A stretch of 64,000 nt of DNA from Mycoplasmatota bacterium (GCA_022771205.1 JALFCF010000003.1:64269-128268); one strand, 5' to 3'. Shown: positions 53,151 to 62,658, numbered from the stretch's first letter. Numbers and translations are program-made. The notes: generated from the sequence alone by a model not told the origin.

Positions 53151-53816
53151 ATGAACGAACTATTTGAAAAACTTAAGATAAAACCAAAAGAAGAAAAACT
53201 TTATAATACAGCTTTTTCTCACAGTTCTTATGTAAATGAACATAAGGCAAAACAAGACTACGAACGTTTAGAATTCTTAGGAGATGCTGTTGTAGACTTA
53301 GTGGTTGCAGATTATCTATATTCAAACAAAAAAGAAACCGAAGGAGAAATGACTAAGGTTCGTGCAAGTTACGTATGTGAAAATGCACTATATGAATATT
53401 CTATGTCTTTAGGATTAAATAAATATATTAAAGTAGGACACGGTGAAGAAAAAGAAGGTGGAAAATTCAAAAAGGCAATCGTTGCAGATATATTCGAGGC
53501 GCTAGTTGGGGCAATTTACCTAGATTTAGGATATGCAACAGCTAGAAGAACAGTTTTAAATATAATTGTGCCATATATTGAAAATCCTAACATTACATTC
53601 TTTAGTGACTATAAAAGTGCCTTACAGGAATATGTACAGACAACACAAAAAAGTTTACACTATGATTTAATTAAAGAAGAAGGACCTGCTCATAATAAAG
53701 AGTTTACAGTACAAGTAAAAATTGACAATATAGTTTATGGAACTGGTGTAGGTGGTTCAAAAAAAGAAGCAGAGCAAGAAGCTGCAAAAGTAGCATTACA
53801 AAAACTAGCAGTCTAA
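53151..53816 (+). CDS. rnc: ribonuclease III
   Basis: A 221-residue double-strand-specific RNase used in rRNA and mRNA processing. The signature ERLEFLGDAVVDLVVADYLY (residues 40-59) holds the catalytic Glu/Asp; a second acidic pair is in DIFEALVGAIYLDLG. The dsRNA-binding domain occupies the last ~70 residues, ending GGSKKEAEQEAAKVALQKL. TGGTGATT precedes the ATG. It is followed by an RNase J-like gene with its own promoter. Confidence 0.97.
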   Translation: MNELFEKLKIKPKEEKLYNTAFSHSSYVNEHKAKQDYERLEFLGDAVVDLVVADYLYSNKKETEGEMTKVRASYVCENALYEYSMSLGLNKYIKVGHGEEKEGGKFKKAIVADIFEALVGAIYLDLGYATARRTVLNIIVPYIENPNITFFSDYKSALQEYVQTTQKSLHYDLIKEEGPAHNKEFTVQVKIDNIVYGTGVGGSKKEAEQEAAKVALQKLAV

Positions 53817-53817
53817 C

Positions 53818-53846
53818 TTGGAAAACTAAAAAATATATGATATAAT
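53818..53846 (+). promoter_or_regulatory. promoter of the RNase J-like gene
   Basis: TTGGAA, 17-bp spacer, TATAAT. The -35 box starts 1 nt after the rnc stop codon. A leader of about 50 nt precedes the gene. Confidence 0.7.
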
Positions 53847-53901
53847 ATCTCTGCTCTAAAAGAAAAAAGACTTTGTAATACAGGAAGAAAGGAGAAAGAA
53901 A

Positions 53902-55554
53902 ATGAGTAAAATTAAAATATTTAGTTTAGGCGGATTAAATGAAAATGGCAAAAATTTATACGTTGTTAATGTTGATAAAGATATTTTCGTTTTTGATGCC
54001 GGTATAAAATATGATAATGACTTAAATTTAGGAATAGATTACATTATTCCTAAATTTGATTATTTAATAAAAAACAAAAAGAATATAAAAGGAATCTTTT
54101 TAACACACGGTCACGAAAGTAATATGGGAGCTATTCCTGACATATTAGAACAAATACCAAATGTTGCTGTATACGGAACAAAATTAACGCTTGAAATGGT
54201 AAAAAATGATTTAGAACCAGGGCAATTAAAAAAGGCAAACCTTAAGGAAATTAAAGCTCACACTAAATTAAACTTTGGTAAAAACTCTATTTTCCCAATT
54301 AGTGTGACACATTCTATACCTGATGCTGTTTGTTACGTTTTATACACTCCAGATGGAGCTATTGTTTATACAGGAGACTTTGTTTTTGATGCTACTATGC
54401 AAGGAGCATATAAAACAGATATAGGAAAACTTGCTTATGTAGGAAAACAAGGTGTATTATGTTTGATGGCAGAATCATTCTATGCTGAAAAAGTAGGACA
54501 TACATCTCCTAATAATAGAGTAGCTGGATTTATTCGTGAAGTATTGGCAAAAAATCCTAATAGAATTATCGCAACAATATTTCCAGCACATTTTTATCGA
54601 ATCCAAGAAATATTCAATGAAGTATCTAAAACCCACAGAAAAATGGTAATTATGGGTAAAGGATTACAGGACATGATTAATAAAGCCATAGAAGATGGAT
54701 ATTTGTCAGTAGATAAAAGTAGAATAGGAACTCTAGCTGATTTAGATAATAAAGATACAGTTATCTTAATTTCTGATGAAAAAGAAAAACCATTTAATAA
54801 CCTAGAACGTATAATTAAAGGCTATGACAAATATATAAAGGTAAAAGAAACAGATACAATCTTTATAACAGAACCAGCATACCCTGGTATTGAAAAAAGA
54901 TCAGCTTTGATTATGGATGAAATTGCCATGTTAGGAGCAAATGCTGTAAGTTTATCAAGTAAAAAGCATCTCCTACATCATGCATCTTGTGAAGATTTAA
55001 TGTTAATGATTAATTTGATGAATCCTAAGTATTATTTTCCAGTAAAAGGAGAATATCGTAACCAATATGCTAATGCTGAAGTAGCAGAAGAAATTGGAAT
55101 ACCAAGAGAAAATATTATCTTGAAAGAAAATGGCGATGTTGCTGAATTCATCAAGGGTCGTCTTACAGATAATAAAGAACATATTGAAGTAGATCAAATA
55201 TTAATTGACGGAAAAAGTCAAGGTGATATTGGAGACCTAGTTTTAAAAGACCGTGAAATGTTAGGTGAAAACGGAATAGTAATCATCAGTTGTACAATTG
55301 ATAAACAAACAAAAGATATCTTAGGTGGTCCAGAAATTTTAACTAGAGGATTTGTTTATGTAAAAGAAAGTCAAGACTTGTTAGAGCAAACTAAATTATT
55401 AGCTAAAGAATCTATAGAAGCAAATATAGAAAAGAATACTAAACGAGTAGATTACGCTAAAATAAAAAATGAAGTAAGAGATCATCTAGGTAAATTTTTC
55501 TACCAAGAAACTGGTTCAAAACCAATGATTATTACAGTTATTCAGGAAGTATAA
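53902..55554 (+). CDS. RNase J family protein with degenerate metal site (RnjB-like)
   Basis: A 550-residue protein with the full RNase J architecture (metallo-beta-lactamase, beta-CASP and C-terminal domains). The key metal motif H-x-H-x-D-H reads HGHESN, so the Asp and third His are lost. In the beta-CASP part the H-x-S-G-H and P-x-H-G-E-Y-R motifs read HHASCED and PVKGEYR. VTHSIPDAV and YTGDFVFD are kept. Bacillus RNase J2 is also degenerate and acts as a partner of J1. This protein is therefore probably a non-catalytic subunit, with an active RNase J1 encoded elsewhere. AGAAAGGAGA precedes the ATG. Confidence 0.88.
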   Translation: MSKIKIFSLGGLNENGKNLYVVNVDKDIFVFDAGIKYDNDLNLGIDYIIPKFDYLIKNKKNIKGIFLTHGHESNMGAIPDILEQIPNVAVYGTKLTLEMVKNDLEPGQLKKANLKEIKAHTKLNFGKNSIFPISVTHSIPDAVCYVLYTPDGAIVYTGDFVFDATMQGAYKTDIGKLAYVGKQGVLCLMAESFYAEKVGHTSPNNRVAGFIREVLAKNPNRIIATIFPAHFYRIQEIFNEVSKTHRKMVIMGKGLQDMINKAIEDGYLSVDKSRIGTLADLDNKDTVILISDEKEKPFNNLERIIKGYDKYIKVKETDTIFITEPAYPGIEKRSALIMDEIAMLGANAVSLSSKKHLLHHASCEDLMLMINLMNPKYYFPVKGEYRNQYANAEVAEEIGIPRENIILKENGDVAEFIKGRLTDNKEHIEVDQILIDGKSQGDIGDLVLKDREMLGENGIVIISCTIDKQTKDILGGPEILTRGFVYVKESQDLLEQTKLLAKESIEANIEKNTKRVDYAKIKNEVRDHLGKFFYQETGSKPMIITVIQEV

Positions 55555-55556
55555 TT

Positions 55557-56024
55557 ATGAAAAGAAAACTTCTAAGTATATTCTTTATATTATTGATAAC
55601 GATATGCTGTACTGGATGTAATCCAGAAACAGGAACAATGACATGCACAATGTCATCTTATCCAACAGATGGTATAAAGTTAAGATCTGTTTATAAAGCA
55701 GATTACAAAAATAACGTAGTTCAAAAATTAACATCTACTGATCAAGTTACAGTAGAAGATAAATCATATTTAGATATCTATGAAGAAAAGTTAAACGAAT
55801 TGTATGAACCATATAAAAATTTGGAGTATTATAAAAATAATATTAAGATAAGGAATAAAACATTAACTAGTACTACTATTATTAATTATGCTAAAATTGA
55901 TACAGATCAATTAATAAAAATTGATGAAGGAAATGGTCAACTAATAAAAAATGGAAAAGTAAATATAGATGATTTAAAAAAAGCCTATAAACAAAATGGG
56001 TTTAACTGTAAAAAGGAGGGGTAA
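55557..56024 (+). CDS. small lipoprotein, DUF1307/YehR-like
   Basis: A 155-residue lipoprotein: signal peptide with lipobox ICCTGC (lipidated Cys near residue 21), then CTMSSYPTDGIKLRSVYKADYKNN, whose pattern resembles DUF1307 (YehR-like) lipoproteins. The C-terminal half is charged with one late Cys. It starts 2 nt after the RNase J-like stop and is followed at 2 nt by the next gene, so all three probably share a transcript. Function unknown. Confidence 0.65.
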   Translation: MKRKLLSIFFILLITICCTGCNPETGTMTCTMSSYPTDGIKLRSVYKADYKNNVVQKLTSTDQVTVEDKSYLDIYEEKLNELYEPYKNLEYYKNNIKIRNKTLTSTTIINYAKIDTDQLIKIDEGNGQLIKNGKVNIDDLKKAYKQNGFNCKKEG

Positions 56025-56025
56025 A

Positions 56026-56394
56026 ATGAAGTATTATAAAGCTAAAGCATATAAAGTAACAGACAAAGGCCAAGAAGACTTTCTTGGTAATGTAATAGTA
56101 GAGAAACATCAAGCCCTACCAATTATAGGAGAAGAAAAAATTACAGATGCAGTCAGTGAATTTTCATACGCAGTATTAACAAAAGATGAAAATGAAACTT
56201 TGTCTGGTCAAAGACCTGAATATATAACAAAAGCGGGTTTTGATATTGGTATTTTTAAAAGTGATATCAACAATCAAAATATCGCAACTATAGATCAAGT
56301 AATGGAATATCATGAACTTTATCCTATAACACCAGTAAGTGAAGAACAAAGTAATCTAAACTTTGGATTAAATACAAAACTAGGACAAAAATAA
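56026..56394 (+). CDS. small soluble protein of unknown function
   Basis: A 122-residue protein starting MKYYKAKAYKVTDKGQEDFLGNVIV. The start is ATG 56026 behind a strong AAAAGGAGGGG site; the track start 55996 lies inside the upstream gene. No membrane helix, signal or known motif is visible. It is the last gene of the RNase J-like / lipoprotein unit, ending just before a hairpin and tRNA-Arg. Confidence 0.6.
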   Translation: MKYYKAKAYKVTDKGQEDFLGNVIVEKHQALPIIGEEKITDAVSEFSYAVLTKDENETLSGQRPEYITKAGFDIGIFKSDINNQNIATIDQVMEYHELYPITPVSEEQSNLNFGLNTKLGQK

Positions 56395-56406
56395 TTATAA
56401 AAAGAC

Positions 56407-56430
56407 AGTTTTACATTTGTAAAACTTCTT
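56407..56430 (+). terminator. probable terminator upstream of tRNA-Arg
   Basis: AGTTTTACA-TT-TGTAAAACT perfect stem followed by TCTT, ending exactly where the tRNA begins. The T-run is weak, so it may also be a processing element. Confidence 0.5.
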
Positions 56431-56507
56431 GTCTTCGTAGCTCAGTAGGATAGAGCAATCGCCTCCTAAGCGATAGGTCGGCAGTTCGAATCTGCCCGAG
56501 GACACCA
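56431..56507 (+). tRNA. tRNA-Arg (CCU)
   Basis: Acceptor GTCTTCG/CGAGGAC, anticodon stem ATCGC/GCGAT with loop CTCCTAA (anticodon CCT), T-arm GGCAG-TTCGAAT-CTGCC, encoded CCA. Confidence 0.95.
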
Positions 56508-56519
56508 CTTTAACGTTAA

Positions 56520-56546
56520 AGACTTAACTTATGTTAAGTCTTTTTA
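56520..56546 (+). terminator. intrinsic terminator after tRNA-Arg
   Basis: AGACTTAAC-TTAT-GTTAAGTCT followed by T4. Confidence 0.85.
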
Positions 56547-56590
56547 TTTAACTAAAAATTATATGATATAATTATAATGAGGTGAACAAT

Positions 56591-59500
56591 ATGAAGGATA
56601 AGATATTACGATTAGAGGAATTTAATCAACTAAAGGAAATTATGAAAAGTATCATAGATGAAGGTATAAAAAAAGTAAGTGAGAATCCAGAAAATGAACA
56701 AGAAATAGAAGAGCAAATTCTTCAACAATATACACTATTTCAAAATTTAATGTTATCACATGACTTAAGTGAGATTTCCTATGAAGCATATAATGATCTT
56801 CGATTAATAGGAGACATTGACTTTTCAGGTACGAAAGCCAATATTGATTTTAATATCTTATCTTTAGATGATGTAGAATCAATAAAAGTTCACGGATGCA
56901 AAGTAAAAAATGTAGATAAAATTCATTTTTATATTCTAAACGAAGAGTCATTCGATGAGCAACAACAAGCAGAAAATCCCAACCTGTTCTTATCTCATAA
57001 TATTCCTAAAGATTTTAGAGCAAAATATTACCAAAATAAACTTACTATGGACGATTTCTTATCTTTAACAGAAGAACAATTAACTGAAATTGAAGAAAAG
57101 GGCTACTACAAAGGAAATAACGGAGACCATGAACATATAACTTTTTATAGAGCCGCTAATGTCAAAACCAATACAATGATTAAAATGCTAGGAATTCCAA
57201 AAGCTGTAAAATTATATAAAGAAAAAAGAGCAGATTTTGAAGAAATGGCAGCGTTATTTTTCCTCAATAGTCCAAGGCTAGAAATAAATTACTCACACTA
57301 TAATTTTATAAATGACCAAACATCAGAAATTTTAAGAAATAATCAAAGTATTGAGTCCTTGAAAGAAAACTTATATCAAATAATAAGAAAAGAACTATTA
57401 AGTGAGTACCACCCAAAGTTAAGAGTTGAACAATTCACACCAGATTTTCTAGAAGCTAATGAGGATATATTTTTACTTCATCAGCCATTACCAAGTGAAG
57501 TAAGAGAAAAATATTATAGTCGAGAATTATCATATGAAGATTTAGAAGAAAATATTAATTGCTTTAAAAACAGCAGATATAGTATTGAGTTAGAAGATAA
57601 TACTATTTCTTCTTTTGTAAAAAAAGTAGGAGAAGAAAAATTCTTATATTTGCTAGAAAAACACAAAGATATTTTCGATTATATACACAGCACACCTTTT
57701 GGTTTTTCAAAGTTAGAAGGATATATTCCTGATTTTGAAACTATAGTAGAAGATTTTCCTATAATAATATCAAAATACATAAGAAACAATAATTCAACAG
57801 AATTATTATATAAAAAGCACCAACTTCCAGAATGGACATCATCAATGAACTATAAAGTTATGCCTGATATCAATACTATAGAAGATCTTTTACAAGTAGA
57901 CAATCATACTTTTATTATAAATGAATCTCAAGCAGAGTTCGTTGGATTATTAGGGGTGAAAAATCTATTAAGATTTGAAAAAGAAAGCGGTTGTATGAGA
58001 AACTCAAACATCAATGTTTATACTTTTATGACAGAAATTACAAAACAACTGCCAAGTTATAATAAATTAAAAATAGTAAAAGAGTATAACGAATTTTTAA
58101 ATATAATCTTTAAAGCATTTAATAAAATGAGAAAAAAATCCTATCATATACCAATATATAAAGGAATAGAAGGACCAATGAGAGAAAAAAACAAAGCTTT
58201 ATTTGTAGATGACAGTATCCCAAAAGAATTACAAGAAGCTTTCTATGAAAATAGCATTAATTTAGCAATGTTAAAAAAATATCGCCAATATATTCCAAAA
58301 TTATTAGGTAAAAATTTTTATATATCTGGGGACTTTGAAGTAACAGCTCAAGATAAAACTATAGATTTTCAAGAATATTACATTGAACAATTTGGTCAAG
58401 AAAAATTCATAAATTTATTATTAAAGTATGGTGTTAATGCTACAAAAATGAATAAAAATATAAACTATAATTTATCTGATGATGAAAAACAGATGGAAGA
58501 AGAAATAAAAAAATCAATCTACCAAAACATTTTAGAAAGCAATCAACCTTATTATAATGACTCACCAGAAACACATGCATTAAAAGAATTTTTTCCTCTT
58601 TTGTTTTTACCAGAAAATACTCCGGACGAAATAAAAGAACTATTCTATAGTAGGAAAATAACAAGAGAAGATTTAATGAAGAGAAAAGACTTAGTTAAAT
58701 ATTTTGAAAATACCAGTATTGTTTTTGGATTGGAAAAACATAGAGAATTTTTATCCCAATTATATAATGATATTAATATACAAGAAGCTAATGAAAGAAG
58801 AATAAACATATATAATTACCTATGCAGCATTGACGAAGATGTAGCTGTTTTAAACGTAATAGAAGAGTATATAAAAAATAATGAATATGATATCGAAAAA
58901 ATAGAAAAAGCAATCACAATTGCTAACAGGGTAGTTCACTCTAATTCTAAAGATATAAGAAATCTTGCTTGTTCTATACTTTCAAATATTATAGATAAAG
59001 AAAATACAGAAGAAAGTTTAGCAAAAATAGAATCTGTATTTACTCAAAATAATTTACCTTTTTTTGTAAAGGTATATTCCTGCTTTCAAATTCTTAATCC
59101 TAACTTAGAATCATTCGACTTGACAAATAATAATAGTATAATGGCACCAGAATTAAAAGATAATAATTTGCCAAGCATCGGAAAAGGATTAACTCCTATT
59201 GAAACCAGAATGCAGATAATTTTTAATGATATCTTAAGAGTAACATGTCATTCAAATAATAGAGATCTAACTAATTACTTAGATAATTTAGAGATAGGTA
59301 CCAAATATTATAATGAAATAACGAAAGGTAATACGCAAACAAGAGTTCTTAGTAAAGAAGAAACTGACGAGTTAACAACTTTTGCAGAACATCTAGAAAC
59401 ACTTTATCGACATACTAAAGCAGGCAAAGAAAGTAAGCTCAATTTTACTACCATGCCTTTAAATCAAAAAATAAAAATACTAGGAGATTTGTTTCAACCA

Positions 59501-61249
59501 ACTAAAACATATGACTTAAAAGATAGAATAGTAAGATCATTTGCATACTACGCTGGAATTGATTCGTTTGAACAATTAAAAAATCTTGCAGTAACTAGTT
59601 TGATAGAGGCTGATAAAAGAGGAAGAGATTATGCAAAAGAGTTAGAAGAAAGAAAGTTTCAATTTGAAGTAGGAGATTTTATACGGTGTATAGGAAATTA
59701 TCAATCATTAGGTGGTTCATTAGAATATGGAAATTTTAGTAAGGAGTTTTTAACTCCTTTAGCTGGTAAAACAGTTGATTCTGATAGCACACCACTGGAT
59801 ATTGATTTAACATTAATAACCCAAGAAAAAGATATCTATCATAGCGTAGAGGGAACACCAACTGGTTTTGGATTTGGAAATATATATATGATTTTAAAAA
59901 AAGATAATCCAATTTTACAACGTACTAGAGATAAAGAGGGTAATGAAATAGAATGCAAATATGATCCATCAAAATCAGAAATTTTTAGGACTGGATTCGA
60001 AAATCATTGGGGAGTGAGAACTGGTATTGGTTTTACAGATGTAGATTATATTATGTATAAAAAGAATATGGAAATAGATCCTACTAACCCGTATGATGAA
60101 AATGGGAATGTAAACTATATTCCTTCTTCAAATAGAAATAAAAATGCATATAATGATCTTCCGGCTATAAAATTTGAAATAGCTAGAAATGGATTTTACA
60201 TTCCAGTTATTGATTTTAGTGGTAAGCTAATATTTACTCCGAAAGAATATGAAGACATTCGTACTAAGATGCAAGGACTTTCACATTATGGAATAAATGA
60301 ATATCAACTTTCCCAAAATTTATCAACTAAAGAAATAGCCGCAACAGCAGAAGAAATTCCCGCAAATAGCGTAGAAAACGCTAAAAAGAAAGAAGTAATT
60401 TCTGCAACTATTAAAAAGGCACTTTCACCATTAGGATTAGAAGTAAAAGAAGAAATGGAAAGAAAACTAACTACAGGAACAGTAGAATTTATTGATACAG
60501 GTTCGACTGCTAGAAATACGAATATTATAGGTCAAGGAGATTTTGATTATATAATGCGCCTAGATAACAGTATCATAAGTGATCATGAACAATTCCAAAA
60601 ATTAAAAGACAGATTAATAGAAGAATTAGGAGAAGAACATAGAAATGAAATAGTAAATGGTAATTTTCGTTTTAAAAATGTAAAAATAGAGGGTCTTAAT
60701 CAACCTATAGATATTGATATCTCCTTTATAGAAAAAACAGACAAAATAGAATATTCATCAGATCAAGCTTTGAAAGATAGACTTCATACAATACAAACAG
60801 AACATCAAGAACAATATAATGTTATTTTAGCTAATATTATAGAAGCGAAAAAGACACTAAAAGAAGGAGATGTTTATAAAAAGCAACAAGGAGGTATCAG
60901 TGGTATTGGAATAGAAAATTGGATATTACAGAATAGAGGATCATTTTTAGACGCTGCTCAATCCTTTTTAGACGCTTCAGAAGGAAAATCAGTTGAGGAA
61001 TTTAAAGAAACCTATTCGATTTGGGACTTTGGAGAAAATCATTATTCTGACGAAGAAAATATCTACCATTACGATAACTTTATAACTAATTTAACAGCAG
61101 AGGGTTATCAAAAAATGAAAACTACACTTTCAAAATATATATCAAAAGCTCACGATAAAACAGAATTAGATGCTATGTTAAATGATTCTACCAGCAAAAC
61201 GACAGCAGTTAGAGAAAACATGTCATCTGTCACTTCATTAAATCATTAA
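56591..61249 (+). CDS. giant protein with helical repeats and a C-terminal nucleotidyltransferase domain
   Basis: A 1552-residue soluble protein. The N-terminal ~700 residues hold four copies of a roughly 40-residue unit with the pattern IPK-x-[FLI]-[RQ]-x-x-[FY]Y ... L (SHNIPKDFRAKYYQNKL, QPLPSEVREKYYSREL, DSIPKELQEAFYENSI, ENTPDEIKELFYSRKI). Around 1030-1210 is a second unrecognised domain (DSDSTPLDIDLTLI, NGFYIPVIDFSGK). Near 1302-1375 is a nucleotidyltransferase core: DTGSTARNTNIIG, GDFDYIM and PIDIDISF give the hGS ... DxD ... D catalytic pattern of the OAS / CCA-adding superfamily. The start is ATG 56591. Substrate and partners are unknown. Confidence 0.7.
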   Translation: MKDKILRLEEFNQLKEIMKSIIDEGIKKVSENPENEQEIEEQILQQYTLFQNLMLSHDLSEISYEAYNDLRLIGDIDFSGTKANIDFNILSLDDVESIKVHGCKVKNVDKIHFYILNEESFDEQQQAENPNLFLSHNIPKDFRAKYYQNKLTMDDFLSLTEEQLTEIEEKGYYKGNNGDHEHITFYRAANVKTNTMIKMLGIPKAVKLYKEKRADFEEMAALFFLNSPRLEINYSHYNFINDQTSEILRNNQSIESLKENLYQIIRKELLSEYHPKLRVEQFTPDFLEANEDIFLLHQPLPSEVREKYYSRELSYEDLEENINCFKNSRYSIELEDNTISSFVKKVGEEKFLYLLEKHKDIFDYIHSTPFGFSKLEGYIPDFETIVEDFPIIISKYIRNNNSTELLYKKHQLPEWTSSMNYKVMPDINTIEDLLQVDNHTFIINESQAEFVGLLGVKNLLRFEKESGCMRNSNINVYTFMTEITKQLPSYNKLKIVKEYNEFLNIIFKAFNKMRKKSYHIPIYKGIEGPMREKNKALFVDDSIPKELQEAFYENSINLAMLKKYRQYIPKLLGKNFYISGDFEVTAQDKTIDFQEYYIEQFGQEKFINLLLKYGVNATKMNKNINYNLSDDEKQMEEEIKKSIYQNILESNQPYYNDSPETHALKEFFPLLFLPENTPDEIKELFYSRKITREDLMKRKDLVKYFENTSIVFGLEKHREFLSQLYNDINIQEANERRINIYNYLCSIDEDVAVLNVIEEYIKNNEYDIEKIEKAITIANRVVHSNSKDIRNLACSILSNIIDKENTEESLAKIESVFTQNNLPFFVKVYSCFQILNPNLESFDLTNNNSIMAPELKDNNLPSIGKGLTPIETRMQIIFNDILRVTCHSNNRDLTNYLDNLEIGTKYYNEITKGNTQTRVLSKEETDELTTFAEHLETLYRHTKAGKESKLNFTTMPLNQKIKILGDLFQPTKTYDLKDRIVRSFAYYAGIDSFEQLKNLAVTSLIEADKRGRDYAKELEERKFQFEVGDFIRCIGNYQSLGGSLEYGNFSKEFLTPLAGKTVDSDSTPLDIDLTLITQEKDIYHSVEGTPTGFGFGNIYMILKKDNPILQRTRDKEGNEIECKYDPSKSEIFRTGFENHWGVRTGIGFTDVDYIMYKKNMEIDPTNPYDENGNVNYIPSSNRNKNAYNDLPAIKFEIARNGFYIPVIDFSGKLIFTPKEYEDIRTKMQGLSHYGINEYQLSQNLSTKEIAATAEEIPANSVENAKKKEVISATIKKALSPLGLEVKEEMERKLTTGTVEFIDTGSTARNTNIIGQGDFDYIMRLDNSIISDHEQFQKLKDRLIEELGEEHRNEIVNGNFRFKNVKIEGLNQPIDIDISFIEKTDKIEYSSDQALKDRLHTIQTEHQEQYNVILANIIEAKKTLKEGDVYKKQQGGISGIGIENWILQNRGSFLDAAQSFLDASEGKSVEEFKETYSIWDFGENHYSDEENIYHYDNFITNLTAEGYQKMKTTLSKYISKAHDKTELDAMLNDSTSKTTAVRENMSSVTSLNH

Positions 61250-61266
61250 TTAAATAAATAATAATA

Positions 61267-61290
61267 AAAGATTCCTTGGGAATCTTTTTT
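61267..61290 (+). terminator. intrinsic terminator of the giant gene
   Basis: AAAGATTCC-TTG-GGAATCTTT followed by T. Confidence 0.88.
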
Positions 61291-61359
61291 CAATGTTATA
61301 TTAAATTGCCAAAAAAACAAAAATGTGAGATAATATGCGAACACGAAAGGGGAAATATT

Positions 61360-62100
61360 ATGAGAAAATTAACGGCTGTAGAAGAACAAGAATTAATAAA
61401 GATGTATAAACAAGTAGAAAAAGGTTTTGAATCATTCACAGAAATAAAAACTACAGAAGATTTATTTCGTTGGAGAGAAAAAGTAAAAGAAGAAAATAAT
61501 GAAGATGGAAAATTACGTAATGAAATTATTGAATAAAGAATAAAAGGAAATCAATCATTAGAGCTTTTATATGCTTGGTCAAAGTTTACTCGTATGGTAA
61601 CTAGAGCCAAAGCAAGTCTTAATTTAGCTAAGAGAAACTGTGGAATAACCAGTTCGAACGCCTACAGATTAAAAGCATCAACTATGTTACATGATCATCT
61701 AGAAAAATCAGAAAAAGCAAGAGAGGATAGACTATTTGGAATCTATAAAGTAGAAGAAATAGGACTAGAAAGAACATTTCCTAACGAAAGAAAATTTAGT
61801 AATTCTCATGAATATGTAAAATCACTAGTAAAAGAAGATGATCAACAACCTTGGCCAGCAGTATTATTTGTAACACTTATGAATGCTTATGGAATTGAAG
61901 CAGAGGATTTGTTAACAGTAGGAAGAGCAGTGGAGAAAAAAGGACGTGAATATGTTGCAGATATAGCAGTAGAACACGAAGCAAAAGCATCAGCCGGAAC
62001 TACTAATAGTTATGGAAGTTTAATAAAAAATAAGAACCAGATGGTTCTTTTTTTTGAAAAACAAAAAAATTATGATAAAATATTAAAAGAAACGAGATGA
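61360..62100 (+). pseudogene. unrecognised gene interrupted by an in-frame TAA
   Basis: ATG 61360 (after AAAGGGG) reads MRKLTAVEEQELIKM to TAA at 61534-61536. The same frame continues without break as RIKGNQSLELLYAWSKFTRMV and on to 62100. The ATG at 61594 that opens the second track ORF has no ribosome site, so this looks like one gene with a nonsense codon (CAA to TAA would explain it). The late part runs through an intrinsic terminator at 62032-62055. One more A in the run 62025-62030 would place a TAA just before that hairpin, so the true end may be near 62034. No family recognised. Confidence 0.6.
62032..62056 (+). terminator. intrinsic terminator inside the annotated ORF
   Basis: AAGAACC-AGAT-GGTTCTT followed by T. 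It lies about 50 nt before the apparent stop of the upstream ORF. Confidence 0.82.
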
Positions 62101-62609
62101 TTAAGATGAATTTAGAAAAAGATAAATATATTATTGTAGAAGTAATACCTACTCATTCTAAAGCAGAAAAAGGTATAATTGCTCAAATATCAGCATTAAA
62201 ATTAGAGGGACTAAAGTTATTAGACAGATTTGATTATCGAGTAAAAGATGAACTAATTGAAAATAACGATTTAAAAGAAGCAATTCAATATGACAAAGAA
62301 GCTTTTACTTATGTAGATAATCCACACTTTATTCCAGAAAAATTCAAATCATGGGCGAAAGATATACCATTATTAATCATAGAAGAATCTTATACCCTAG
62401 ATTATTTAAAAGAATTAAATAATAAAAAAGAACTAATTTATCCATACCTTGATATGGAACATTCTTATGATGTTTTTAATAAGATTATAAAAAAATATAA
62501 TCTAGAACCAAGTAACCATTTAGTAGATTTATTATATGAAGCTATTATTTATGAGAGTAACAATAAACAAAAAACTAATAAAAAAGGAACTAGTAAAGAT
62601 AATAAGTAA
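62097..62609 (+). CDS. DnaQ-like exonuclease-fold protein lacking catalytic residues
   Basis: A 170-residue soluble protein. Its order of segments, YIIVEVIPTHSKAEKGIIAQISALKL at the start and a late KKYNLEPSNHLVDLLYEAIIYE, resembles DEDD-type 3'-5' exonucleases of the DNA polymerase III epsilon class. The D-x-E catalytic pair in the first motif is replaced by V-E-V, so activity is doubtful. The ATG overlaps the upstream stop by 4 nt, giving coupling if the upstream frame is real. Assignment is tentative. Confidence 0.4.
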   Translation: MIKMNLEKDKYIIVEVIPTHSKAEKGIIAQISALKLEGLKLLDRFDYRVKDELIENNDLKEAIQYDKEAFTYVDNPHFIPEKFKSWAKDIPLLIIEESYTLDYLKELNNKKELIYPYLDMEHSYDVFNKIIKKYNLEPSNHLVDLLYEAIIYESNNKQKTNKKGTSKDNK

Positions 62610-62658
62610 TCTAATATTATCAAATTATAAAAGTAATGAAATATAAGGTGAATAAGCA

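Noticed and set aside
56431-61249. tRNA-Arg as the attachment site of an integrated element carrying the giant gene
   Set aside because: I could not find a direct repeat of the tRNA 3' end downstream within the window and no integrase is present.
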